The position numbers and the translations under genes were made by a program. Below the pieces are notes generated by a model. It made no database searches. It worked only from the letters and a program-made list of their open reading frames with translations, and was not told where the DNA came from. A stretch of 34,301 nt of DNA from Paludibacteraceae bacterium (GTDB taxonomy: Bacteria > Bacteroidota > Bacteroidia > Bacteroidales > Paludibacteraceae), in contig JAFXSS010000162.1 in NCBI GenBank assembly GCA_017525455.1, positions 1 through 34,301 on the forward strand, given 5' to 3'. Below, in pieces: positions 20,773-28,886 of this stretch. How positions within the stretch are numbered: the first letter of the stretch is position 1; each line of letters starts with the position of its first letter.

Positions 20773-21852
20773 ATGAAATACCTGATATCAGGCGGTGGAA
20801 CAGGTGGACACATCTTCCCCGCAGTAAGCATAGCAAACGCGCTGAAGGAAGCCGACAAAGAGGCAGATATACTATTTGTGGGCGCACTCGGACGCATGGA
20901 GATGGAGCGCGTGCCGCAAGCCGGCTACAAGATTATCGGTCTGCCCGTGCGCGGATTCAACCGTGCGCAACCGTGGAAGAACATCAGCGTGCTGTGGGAC
21001 TTGATGCGATCGCTCATCCGCGTCAGGAAGATCATCCGCGATTTCAAGCCGCAGGTAGGTGTAGGCGTAGGCGGTTATGCCAGCGGAGCGGCTATGTGGA
21101 TGGCGGCCAAGATGGGTATTCCTATCCTGCTGCAGGAGCAGAACGGTTTTGCCGGAGTGACGAACAAACTGCTCAAAGACAAAGCCGCAAAAATCTGTGT
21201 GGCATATCCGGGCATGGAGCGTTTCTTCCCAGCCGACAAGATTATCCTCACCGGCAATCCCGTACGCCAGAACCTGACTACAGGCACGCGGCGAAAGGAC
21301 GGACATCCGTCGCTGCTGATCATCGGCGGCAGTCTCGGAGCACGAACGATCAACGAAGCGATGATAGCAGCAATCAGCGGTCAGCAACCAGCAATCAGCA
21401 ATCAAAAGATACATATCGTATGGCAGACCGGCAAAGCATATTACGAGCGATGCCAGGCTGCATGGGAAGCGGCAGGCTGTCCGGCTAACATAGAGGTGCA
21501 TGATTTCCTGTCGGATATGCCTGACCGGTACGCACAGGCCGACCTTATTATCTCACGCGCCGGCGCCAGCTCTATCAGCGAGATCTGCCTGTTAGGCAAA
21601 CCCGCTATCCTCGTGCCATCGCCGAACGTGGCGGAAGACCATCAGACGCACAACGCCATGGCGCTCGTCAACCGTGAGGCTGCCGTGCTGGTGAAAGACG
21701 TTGAGGCCGCCGACAAACTTATCCCGACGGCACTAACACTCATTCAGGACAACCGGCAACTCGAATCTCTCCATACGCATGCATTGGCTCTCGCCGAACG
21801 TGATTCAGCCAAGCGTATTGCCGAAGAGGTAATAGCTCTGGCGAACAGCTAA
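20773..21852 (+). CDS. murG: MurG, UDP-GlcNAc:lipid I GlcNAc transferase (359 aa)
   Basis: It makes lipid II from lipid I on the inner face of the cytoplasmic membrane. The start at ATG 20773 (MKYLISGGGTGGH) is the family start; the frame upstream runs through the promoter. Seen: loop GGGTGGH (7-13), VGVGGYASG, the GNPVR motif, GGSLGARTIN, and the donor-site stretch SRAGASSISE. Residues about 199-211 (SGQQPAISNQK) come from five 7-bp repeats between the GGSLGA motif and the next strand. It stands alone here, not in a mur/fts cluster. Confidence 0.96.
   Translation: MKYLISGGGTGGHIFPAVSIANALKEADKEADILFVGALGRMEMERVPQAGYKIIGLPVRGFNRAQPWKNISVLWDLMRSLIRVRKIIRDFKPQVGVGVGGYASGAAMWMAAKMGIPILLQEQNGFAGVTNKLLKDKAAKICVAYPGMERFFPADKIILTGNPVRQNLTTGTRRKDGHPSLLIIGGSLGARTINEAMIAAISGQQPAISNQKIHIVWQTGKAYYERCQAAWEAAGCPANIEVHDFLSDMPDRYAQADLIISRAGASSISEICLLGKPAILVPSPNVAEDHQTHNAMALVNREAAVLVKDVEAADKLIPTALTLIQDNRQLESLHTHALALAERDSAKRIAEEVIALANS
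21369..21403. repeat. Five heptanucleotide units inside murG
   Basis: AGCAATC, AGCGGTC, AGCAACC, AGCAATC and AGCAATC on the coding strand. Same word and same strand sense as in mrp, trmB and holB. Confidence 0.92.
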
Positions 21853-21940
21853 CCTATTCTCTCTGCCACTCATCGCCCGACATTTACGCATCTCATTTCT
21901 TACACGCACACGTGCAAAAAGCAAAAAAAATGCCATAAAA

Positions 21941-21972
21941 TTTGCATATTTGAAAAAAAAGTTGTAACTTTG
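21941..21972 (+). promoter_or_regulatory. Promoter of the DUF6089-uppS-bamA string
   Basis: TTTG (21941-21944), 20 bp, TAACTTTG (21965-21972), very close to the start codon at 21985. Confidence 0.8.
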
Positions 21973-21984
21973 TAGGCTTTTTGT

Positions 21985-22683
21985 ATGTATAGACGTCAAC
22001 GCAAACTTATATTGTGTTTGTTTGCCGTGCTGCTGTGTGTTCCACAGTTGCGCGCGCAACGTGCCGGCCGCAACCAGTTGGAGTTCGGCCTGCAGGGCGG
22101 TATGATGTACTATGTGGGCGATGCCAACCCGAAGATGTTCCAAAACATCCGCGAGGCTTATGGCGCTGAGATGAGTTACCTGTTCAACCAGCGTTGGTCG
22201 GTGATGCTGCAAGGCACTGCCGGACGGATAGCCGGACGAACACCTACGGAGCAGGGACTACCCGACCCCAACGGCGAGATGTGGACAAACTACATGGTCA
22301 GTATCGATGCCGTGGCCAGGTTCAACTTCCTGCCATTCGGCATCAACGACAAGTACGATTTGCGCATCAAACCCTACACGCCGTACATCTTTGCCGGCAT
22401 AGGCATGACGATGCACCAGCAGTTCAAGCAGTTTGCGGCATACATTCCTGTCGGCATAGGTTTCCGGTGGGTTTGTACGGAGCATCTGGGTATGTTTCTG
22501 GCGTGGCAGAACAATATCTGCTTTGCCGATAATCTGGAGCCCGATCCTCTGTATAACAATATCCACGAACTGAACGGCAGCAATATATTCAACTGCGATG
22601 TCGTATCTACCATACAGTTTGGCATAGTTTTTGAATTCGCCAAGGAGAAAAAGATTTGCAAGTTCTGCCAAGAGAAGTTATGA
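21985..22683 (+). CDS. DUF6089-type outer-membrane beta-barrel protein (232 aa)
   Basis: A signal peptide ([25 protein letters not shown]) is followed by a small beta-barrel-like protein: [18 protein letters not shown], then alternating aromatic strands to [10 protein letters not shown]. This matches the family found just before uppS and bamA in Bacteroidales, where the gene order is conserved. It probably sits in the outer membrane; its exact role is unknown. Its stop overlaps the uppS start as ATGA, so the two are coupled. Confidence 0.8.
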   Translation: MYRRQRKLILCLFAVLLCVPQLRAQRAGRNQLEFGLQGGMMYYVGDANPKMFQNIREAYGAEMSYLFNQRWSVMLQGTAGRIAGRTPTEQGLPDPNGEMWTNYMVSIDAVARFNFLPFGINDKYDLRIKPYTPYIFAGIGMTMHQQFKQFAAYIPVGIGFRWVCTEHLGMFLAWQNNICFADNLEPDPLYNNIHELNGSNIFNCDVVSTIQFGIVFEFAKEKKICKFCQEKL

Positions 22684-23423
22684 GCAAGAAAGACGAAATA
22701 ATCAAGGAGCGCATCCCCAGGCACATAGCTATCATCATGGATGGCAACGGCCGTTGGGCAAAGAAACAGGGCTTGGCGCGTATGTTCGGACACAAGCAGG
22801 GGGTAACCACCGTGCACAACATTACCGAAGCCGCCGCCGAACTGGGCATAGAGTATCTCACGCTCTACGCATTCTCCACCGAGAACTGGAACAGGCCGAA
22901 AGAGGAGGTGGATGCCCTGATGGCGCTGCTCGTGGATACGATAGCCAAAGAGACACCTACTCTGATGAAGAACAATGTCCGCTTGCTGACTATCGGCGAT
23001 GTGGAGCGCCTGCCGCAGGCTACGCGCGAGAAGTTCCTCGGGTGCATACGCGACACCTCGGTTAATACCGGGCTGAATCTGGTACTGGCGCTGTCGTACT
23101 CCTCACGATGGGAGATGATCGAAGCTACCAAACGTATTGCTGCCGAAGTCAAGAACGGCACAATGAGCATCGACGATATCAACGAGGCCGCCATCAGCAA
23201 TCATCTGACCACCAGCGGCATACCCGATCCGGATCTGCTCATACGCACATCGGGCGAACTGCGCATATCGAACTTCCTGCTCTGGCAGATTGCTTACTCC
23301 GAACTGTACTTCACCGAACGCCTCTGGCCGGAGTTTACGACTGAGGATCTGTACGAGGCTATTGTCGATTATCAGCATCGCGAGCGCCGCTTCGGAAAAA
23401 CGAGCGAGCAATTGAAAGGTTAG
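22680..23423 (+). CDS. uppS: Isoprenyl transferase / undecaprenyl diphosphate synthase (247 aa)
   Basis: It extends farnesyl diphosphate with isopentenyl units to make the C55 lipid carrier for cell-wall sugars. The start at ATG 22680 gives [20 protein letters not shown], followed by the catalytic [11 protein letters not shown] (D21). Other signatures are [11 protein letters not shown] and the [15 protein letters not shown] block. The stop TAG is at 23421-23423, exactly where a 7-bp repeat array begins. Co-transcribed with the DUF6089 gene and bamA. Confidence 0.96.
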   Translation: MSKKDEIIKERIPRHIAIIMDGNGRWAKKQGLARMFGHKQGVTTVHNITEAAAELGIEYLTLYAFSTENWNRPKEEVDALMALLVDTIAKETPTLMKNNVRLLTIGDVERLPQATREKFLGCIRDTSVNTGLNLVLALSYSSRWEMIEATKRIAAEVKNGTMSIDDINEAAISNHLTTSGIPDPDLLIRTSGELRISNFLLWQIAYSELYFTERLWPEFTTEDLYEAIVDYQHRERRFGKTSEQLKG

Positions 23424-23450
23424 AGTTGAGTGTTTAGAGTTTAGAATTGA
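23423..23450. repeat. Four heptanucleotide units between uppS and bamA
   Basis: GAGTTGA, GTGTTTA, GAGTTTA and GAATTGA. The first unit touches the uppS stop codon, and the last contains the TTG used as the bamA start. Confidence 0.9.
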
Positions 23451-26083
23451 AAAGATTTCTCACATATATATTCCTTGTTCTGCTAAGTATGCCCGCATGG
23501 GCTGCTGAGCCGGATAGTACATCCGTACCTGTCGATTCCGCGGCAGCAGCAACGTCAATCACATCGTCAGCCGCACCTAAGATTGAGTACGGCATGACGC
23601 GCAAGACGTACGAGATTGCCGGCATCAGCGTTACCGGCGCGCCGTCGTATGAGGACTTTGTGCTCATCGGTTTCTCCGGCTTGGCGGTAGGCGATAAGAT
23701 CGAGGTACCCGGTGACCAGATCACCAAGTGTATACGCCGATTCTGGAAGCAAGGTCTGTTCTCCGATGTCAAGATCGCAGCCAGCAAGATCGAGGGCGAC
23801 AAGATCTGGCTGGAGATACGCCTCAAGCAACGTCCGCGGGTAAGCGAAATCAAGTATGCCGGACTCAAGAAAAGCGAACAGGAGGACGTAGAAGTCAAAG
23901 TCGGCATAAGCAAAGGCTCACAAATGACGCCTAACCTCGCCGACCGAGCCAAAACAATGGTAACGAAGTATCTGGCGGAAAAAGGCTTCCACAATGCTGA
24001 AGTGCAAGTGATACAGCAGCCCGACCGAGACAGAGAAGGATACGTCAAAGTGCTCGTGAACGTTGACAAAAAAGCCAAAACCAAAGTCGGAAAGATATAC
24101 ATCACCGGTAATCATGCGATGACACACACGCAGATCAACCAGGCGATGAAAAAGACCAACGACAACAACATTCTCAACCTCTTCCGAACGAAGAAGTTCG
24201 TGTCAGCGGAGTATGAGAACGACAAAAAAGCCGTGATCGAGAAGTACAACGAACTCGGTTACCGCGATGCGTATATTGTTGCCGACAGCGTTGTTCCCAA
24301 CCCCGAAGATCCGACACGCGTGGATGTGTACATGACCATCAGCGAGGGCGACAAGTACTATATACGTTCGATCAACTGGGTAGGAAACACCGTTTATCCG
24401 TACGATTATCTGAACGCTGTGCTGGGCATCAAACCCGGTTCGACATACAATCTCAAGGAACTCAACAAACGATTGAACGAGGACGATGATGCAGTCAGCA
24501 AACTCTACACCGACCAGGGTTACCTGTTCTTCAACGTCGAGCCCGTGGAAGTAAATGTCGACAACGACTCCATCGACTTCGAGATGCGCATTTACGAAGG
24601 ACGGCCGGCTACTATCAATGAGATCAATATAGTAGGTAACACGCGCGTGTACGAACATGTCGTACGCCGCGAGTTATACACCAAACCCGGACAACTCTAT
24701 TCGCAATCCGACATCATGCGTTCGCTGCGTGAGTTGGCACAGATGGGTCACTTCGATCAGGAGAAACTGGTGCCGGACATTCAGCCTAACCCCGAAGATG
24801 GTACAGTAGACATAACCTATCAGTTGGAGACGAAATCCTCTGACCAGATTGAGTTCTCCCTTGGCTGGGGTGCTACGGGATTGGTAGGTTCAATAGGATT
24901 GAAGTTCACCAACTTCGCCATTCAGAACCTGTTCAACCCCAAGAGTTACCGCATTGTGCCGCAAGGCGAGGGACAGACATTCAGCATCAACGCCCGCACC
25001 AATGGTGTGTACTACACATCGGCCAGCATATCGTTTGTTGAGCCATGGCTCGGCGGCAAGCGGCCTAACTCACTGTCAACATCTATCTTCTTCGCCTCTA
25101 AGACCGGTTACTCCGACCGTTACTATCAGGCTTACCGCAACCTGTACAACTCATATGCCTACAACTACGCGTACTACGGTAACTCCGATTACTACCAGCA
25201 ACTGGCGGAGTCGGAGGCTGACCCTGACAAGTATCTGCGCACATTCGGCGTAAGTATAGGTTACGGCAAACGTCTGCGCTGGCCGGATGATTACTTCCAG
25301 TTCTACGGCGAACTGTCGTATCAGGCATATTGGCTTAAGGACTGGGCATACCTGCTCATCTCCAACGGTACGAGCCACACGCTGGCGCTGAACCTGCAAC
25401 TGTCGCGATCGAGTATCGACAATCCTATATACACGCGCCGCGGTTCGCAGTTCACACTCGGACTGAAGATCACTCCGCCATGGTCGGTCTTCAACGGAAA
25501 GGATTATTCGCAGATGACCACCAACGAACGATATCATCTGATTGAGTACCACAAGTGGAAGTTCAGCGGCAAAGTGTTCACACCGCTCTCGCGCGATTCG
25601 AAACTGGTGCTCATGACACGATTCGACTTCGGTTATCTCGGACATTACAACAAATACGCCAAGTCGCCGTTTGAGTCATTCTATATGGGCGGTGACGGTA
25701 TGTCGTCGTACTCATCGTACGCTACCGATTACATCTCCATGCGTGGATACACATCCGGTTCACTCACGCCTTACGACCCGCAGACCGGACGAAACATGGG
25801 TTACCTGTACAACAAGTTCACACTCGAGTTGCGCTATCCTATATCCCTCGAGCAGAACGCTACCATCTGGGCACTCGCATTCATGGAGGCCGGTAACTGT
25901 TTTGCCGATATCAAGGATTACAACCCGTTCAACCTGAAGCGTTCGGCCGGTGTGGGTGTGCGCGTCTTCCTGCCTATGTTCGGATTGCTGGGTATAGACT
26001 GGGGATGGGGATTTGACAAGATTAACGGCAGTGACCAGTACGGCAAGAGCCAGTTCCACTTTGTACTCGGTCAGGAACTATAA
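23447..26083 (+). CDS. bamA: BamA, outer-membrane protein assembly factor (878 aa)
   Basis: It folds and inserts beta-barrel proteins into the outer membrane. A signal peptide (KRFLTYIFLVLLSMPAWA) is followed by POTRA domains, visible as repeated VxxIxIxGN motifs (KVGKIYITGNHAMT, IRSINWVGNTV, INEINIVGNTRVYEHVVRRE), then the barrel with the lid-lock type motif MRGYTSGSL and a C-terminal strand ending in HFVLGQEL. The only start that keeps the signal peptide whole is TTG at 23447, inside a 7-bp repeat; the next ATG would cut the signal. It is followed by two chaperone genes. Confidence 0.95.
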   Translation: MKRFLTYIFLVLLSMPAWAAEPDSTSVPVDSAAAATSITSSAAPKIEYGMTRKTYEIAGISVTGAPSYEDFVLIGFSGLAVGDKIEVPGDQITKCIRRFWKQGLFSDVKIAASKIEGDKIWLEIRLKQRPRVSEIKYAGLKKSEQEDVEVKVGISKGSQMTPNLADRAKTMVTKYLAEKGFHNAEVQVIQQPDRDREGYVKVLVNVDKKAKTKVGKIYITGNHAMTHTQINQAMKKTNDNNILNLFRTKKFVSAEYENDKKAVIEKYNELGYRDAYIVADSVVPNPEDPTRVDVYMTISEGDKYYIRSINWVGNTVYPYDYLNAVLGIKPGSTYNLKELNKRLNEDDDAVSKLYTDQGYLFFNVEPVEVNVDNDSIDFEMRIYEGRPATINEINIVGNTRVYEHVVRRELYTKPGQLYSQSDIMRSLRELAQMGHFDQEKLVPDIQPNPEDGTVDITYQLETKSSDQIEFSLGWGATGLVGSIGLKFTNFAIQNLFNPKSYRIVPQGEGQTFSINARTNGVYYTSASISFVEPWLGGKRPNSLSTSIFFASKTGYSDRYYQAYRNLYNSYAYNYAYYGNSDYYQQLAESEADPDKYLRTFGVSIGYGKRLRWPDDYFQFYGELSYQAYWLKDWAYLLISNGTSHTLALNLQLSRSSIDNPIYTRRGSQFTLGLKITPPWSVFNGKDYSQMTTNERYHLIEYHKWKFSGKVFTPLSRDSKLVLMTRFDFGYLGHYNKYAKSPFESFYMGGDGMSSYSSYATDYISMRGYTSGSLTPYDPQTGRNMGYLYNKFTLELRYPISLEQNATIWALAFMEAGNCFADIKDYNPFNLKRSAGVGVRVFLPMFGLLGIDWGWGFDKINGSDQYGKSQFHFVLGQEL

Positions 26084-26114
26084 TTTAGACCGCTACACTC
26101 AAAAAAGAAAGACC

Positions 26115-26133
26115 GCAGCCAAAATTTGGCTGC
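26115..26133. promoter_or_regulatory. Hairpin between bamA and the first skp gene
   Basis: GCAGCC (26115-26120) pairs with GGCTGC (26128-26133), with AAA/TTT inside. No T-run follows; it may tune or protect the mRNA rather than end it. Confidence 0.5.
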
Positions 26134-26149
26134 TCAAAGATAAAAAAAT

Positions 26150-26668
26150 ATGAAACGAATACTTGCCCTAATAATCAGCACGTTATGTCTCGCAGGCGGG
26201 ATTGCGGCGAAAGATAATTCCGTCGCTTATGTCGATATGGCATACATTTTGAAGAATCTACCTCAGTACGAGACAGCCAACGAGCAACTGACGATGATGG
26301 CCAAGCGCTGGCAGAAGGAAGTGGATGCTCTGGAACAGGAGATTCGCGTGATGACCACCAACTACCAGACAGAACAAATCTTCCTGTCCGAAGAGATGCG
26401 TCAGCGCCGCGAAGAGGAGATATTGCAGAAAGAGCAGGAAGCCATCGAACTCAAGCGCAAGTACTTCGGCGAAGCAGGCGAGCTGGTCAAGAAACGCGAG
26501 GCACTGCTCAAACCTATACAGGATGAGATTTATGCCGCTATTCAGGAACTGGCCAACGAGAAACATATAGATGTCATCAAAGACCGCTCGTCCGACCCCG
26601 GACTGCTGTACATGTCATCCAAACTCGACTACTCCGACCAGTTGTTGCAAAAACTCGGAGCCAAATAA
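26150..26668 (+). CDS. OmpH/Skp family periplasmic chaperone, copy 1 (172 aa)
   Basis: Signal peptide MKRILALIISTLCLAGGIAA, then the Skp pattern: a short strand AYVDMAYILKNLPQYE, a long charged coiled coil (about 45-125, EKEQEAIELKRKYFGEAGEL) and a closing strand segment IDVIKDRSS...LYM. Skp trimers hold unfolded outer-membrane proteins in their tentacles on the way to BamA, which is encoded just upstream. Two copies in a row are typical of Bacteroidota. Confidence 0.88.
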   Translation: MKRILALIISTLCLAGGIAAKDNSVAYVDMAYILKNLPQYETANEQLTMMAKRWQKEVDALEQEIRVMTTNYQTEQIFLSEEMRQRREEEILQKEQEAIELKRKYFGEAGELVKKREALLKPIQDEIYAAIQELANEKHIDVIKDRSSDPGLLYMSSKLDYSDQLLQKLGAK

Positions 26669-26725
26669 TACGATCGATCGGCATCACGAGATAACGACAC
26701 TACGAATATAATTAATTTGAAAAAT

Positions 26726-27220
26726 ATGAAAAAGATTGTAATGATTATGGCGGTATTGGCACTGACGCTGACCGCAAATGCACAGAAGTTCGGTTATGTT
26801 AATACGCAGGAGCTGTTCATGCTGATGCCCGAACTCAAAGATGTTCAAGCACGTATGGATAGCCTGAACAAGCAATACGAGAACATGCTGATGAGCATGC
26901 AGGAGGAGTACCAGAAAAAGTATCAGGACTATCAGCAGAAGCAAAGTACTCTGACCGATGCCATGCGTCAGATTCAGGAGGAAGAACTCTACTCGATGCA
27001 ACAGCGTCTTCAGACCACCTATCAAACTGCACAGCAAGACGTTGAACAGAAGCGTACCGAGTATCTGAAGCCTGTACACGAGAAAATGGGCAAGGCTATT
27101 CAGGAGGTAGGTTCTGCCAATAATTACACCTACATCTTCGACTCTGCGGCTACCGTATATATCGCACCGGACGCCGACAATGTTATGCCGCTCGTAAAAG
27201 CCAAACTCGGCATCAAGTAA
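26726..27220 (+). CDS. OmpH/Skp family periplasmic chaperone, copy 2 (164 aa)
   Basis: I chose ATG 26726 (MKKIVMIMAVLALTLTANA) for its clean signal peptide; the frame also has a TTG at 26717. The layout is the same as copy 1: FGYVNTQELFMLMPELK, a Gln-rich coiled coil (about 40-115), then YTYIFDSAATVYIAPD. It differs enough from copy 1 to be an old duplication. The stop is followed within a few bases by 7-bp repeats. Confidence 0.88.
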   Translation: MKKIVMIMAVLALTLTANAQKFGYVNTQELFMLMPELKDVQARMDSLNKQYENMLMSMQEEYQKKYQDYQQKQSTLTDAMRQIQEEELYSMQQRLQTTYQTAQQDVEQKRTEYLKPVHEKMGKAIQEVGSANNYTYIFDSAATVYIAPDADNVMPLVKAKLGIK

Positions 27221-27223
27221 ACT

Positions 27224-27244
27224 AATTGCTGATTACTGACTATG
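27224..27244. repeat. Three heptanucleotide units after skp copy 2
   Basis: AATTGCT, GATTACT and GACTATG, four bases after the skp stop. The ATG of the next small ORF is the end of the last unit. Confidence 0.7.
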
Positions 27245-27358
27245 GCTGACGGCTACCTCGAATCACATTACGCGGATTACGAAAAGCGTAAAGCCGAGTG
27301 GCTTAAGCGTAAACACAAGACACCTCATCCTCTCAAATCAGAGGATGAGGCGTTGTAG
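27242..27358 (+). CDS. Small ORF, 38 aa
   Basis: This complete ORF from ATG 27242 to TAG encodes MADGYLESHYADYEKRKAEW and a Lys/Arg-rich tail: a short, strongly charged amphipathic helix. The sequence looks selected rather than random and resembles small conserved Bacteroidales proteins I cannot name. It lies 21 bp after skp and 14 bp before the transporter start, so it fits between them in one transcript. Its last codons form an 11-bp perfect hairpin. Too short to be picked up by usual length filters. Confidence 0.55.
   Translation: MADGYLESHYADYEKRKAEWLKRKHKTPHPLKSEDEAL
27323..27350 (+). terminator. Perfect 11-bp hairpin at the end of the small ORF
   Basis: CCTCATCCTCT (27323-27333), loop CAAATC, AGAGGATGAGG (27340-27350). 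No T-run follows, so it may be an attenuator or an mRNA-end stabiliser before the transporter gene rather than a full terminator. Confidence 0.5.
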
Positions 27359-27372
27359 AAAATACAAACACT

Positions 27373-28740
27373 ATGGAACAAATTCAATCCTTACTTCGCG
27401 ATAAGGCTTGGGCACGTTGGACGGTGCTCGTGCTGGTAGCATCGATGATGTTCTTCGCGTACATGTTCGTTGATATCCTCTCACCGTTGGCATCGCTGCT
27501 AAACGATACCCTCGGTTGGGATCAGGGTATATTCGGCACCTACGCCGCAGGCGAATATCTGCTCAACGTGTTCGGCTTCCTGATACTGGCCGGCATTATC
27601 CTTGACAAGATGGGCGTGCGTTTCACAGGTCTGCTGTCAGCATCGCTGATGGTGATAGGTGCGGCTATCAAGTTCTGGGGCGTATCCTGGGCAGAAGCCA
27701 ACACCGTGGAATGGCTCAATGCCTGGTGGCCGGCTATGCCGGGTTCGGCTAAGTTAGCAATGTTCGGATTCATGATCTTCGGTTGCGGTTGCGAGATGGC
27801 AGGCACTACGGTCAGCAAGATCCTGGCCAAGTGGTTCAAGGGCAAAGAGATGGCTCTGGCTATGGGCTTGGAGATGGCTATTGCCCGCCTGGGAGTGTTT
27901 GCTGCCATGTGGCTTGCCCCGATGTTCAGTATTCACTTTGCCGTCAACGGCACAAACTCCGTAGTAGCACCGCTGCTGTTTGCTTCACTGCTGCTCGTGA
28001 TAGGATTACTGAACTTTTTCGTATTCACCATTATGGACAACAAGTTCGACAAACAACTTGTAGCCGTTGGTGAGGCACCTGCAGTACATGATCCTGAGGA
28101 TGAGTTCCATGTCAGCGACCTGAAACAGATATTCTCGTCGAAGATGTTCTGGATTGTGGCTTTGCTGTGCGTGCTCTATTATTCCGCAATCTTCCCCTTC
28201 CAGCGCTTTGCAACCAACTTCCTCGAGGAGACGCTCAGCATCTCCAATGCCGAGGCTGCAGGACTGTTCAAGTGGTTCCCTATTCTGGCTATGGTTCTTA
28301 CGCCGTTCCTGGGAGCATTCATCGACTACAAGGGCAAGGGGGCATCAATGATGCTGATCGGTGCATTGATTATGATTGCTTGCCACTGCGTATTTGCCTT
28401 TGTGCTACCCGCATATCCGAGCAAGGCACTGGCGCTAGTAACCATTCTTATACTTGGCGTAAGTTTCTCGCTTGTACCCGCATCGATGTGGCCAAGTGTA
28501 CCGAAGATTATTGACGAGAAGGTTCTCGGCTCTGCCTACTGCCTTATTTTCTGGGTGCAGAACGTAGGCTTGTGTCTCGTTCCGCTGCTGATAGGCAAAC
28601 TTCGCGTAGCCACCAACGGTTACCTCGTGCCGATGATTGTATTCGCCTCGTTTGGCGTACTGGCGTTCATCCTAAGTTTCCTGCTTAAGATTGAAGACCG
28701 CAAGAAGGGCTACGGTCTCGAACTGCCGAATAAGAAGTAA
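27373..28740 (+). CDS. Major facilitator superfamily transporter (455 aa)
   Basis: Twelve membrane segments are evident. The short loop between TM2 and TM3 carries LDKMGVRFTG, the MFS GxxxDrxGrr-type motif, and the central loop is about 25 residues. The N-terminal part (MFFAYMFVDILSPLASLLND) resembles a Bacteroidota group related to MFSD1-like and nitrate/oxalate-type carriers; the substrate cannot be told from sequence. It follows the small ORF by 14 bp and ends before a strong two-way terminator. Confidence 0.85.
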   Translation: MEQIQSLLRDKAWARWTVLVLVASMMFFAYMFVDILSPLASLLNDTLGWDQGIFGTYAAGEYLLNVFGFLILAGIILDKMGVRFTGLLSASLMVIGAAIKFWGVSWAEANTVEWLNAWWPAMPGSAKLAMFGFMIFGCGCEMAGTTVSKILAKWFKGKEMALAMGLEMAIARLGVFAAMWLAPMFSIHFAVNGTNSVVAPLLFASLLLVIGLLNFFVFTIMDNKFDKQLVAVGEAPAVHDPEDEFHVSDLKQIFSSKMFWIVALLCVLYYSAIFPFQRFATNFLEETLSISNAEAAGLFKWFPILAMVLTPFLGAFIDYKGKGASMMLIGALIMIACHCVFAFVLPAYPSKALALVTILILGVSFSLVPASMWPSVPKIIDEKVLGSAYCLIFWVQNVGLCLVPLLIGKLRVATNGYLVPMIVFASFGVLAFILSFLLKIEDRKKGYGLELPNKK

Positions 28741-28798
28741 CTCCCGTGCAGCGCAGTTGACCGAAGAAAGTTAAGACTACACATCATTCCTTATAAAC

Positions 28799-28834
28799 AA
28801 TTAGAGGGTAGCACATTGGTGCTACCCTCTAATT
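28799..28834. terminator. Bidirectional terminator between the MFS gene and frdA
   Basis: TTAGAGGGTAGCAC, loop ATTG, GTGCTACCCTCTAA: a perfect stem of about 16 bp with A/T-rich flanks on both sides, placed between two converging genes. Confidence 0.92.
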
Positions 28835-28864
28835 TATCATTTCAATTGTTAGACTTCAGAGGTG

Positions 28865-28878
28865 CTCTAAACTCTAAA
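28865..28878. repeat. Two heptanucleotide units after frdA
   Basis: CTCTAAA twice, 8 bp beyond the frdA stop. Confidence 0.7.
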
Positions 28879-28886
28879 CTTCAGTC

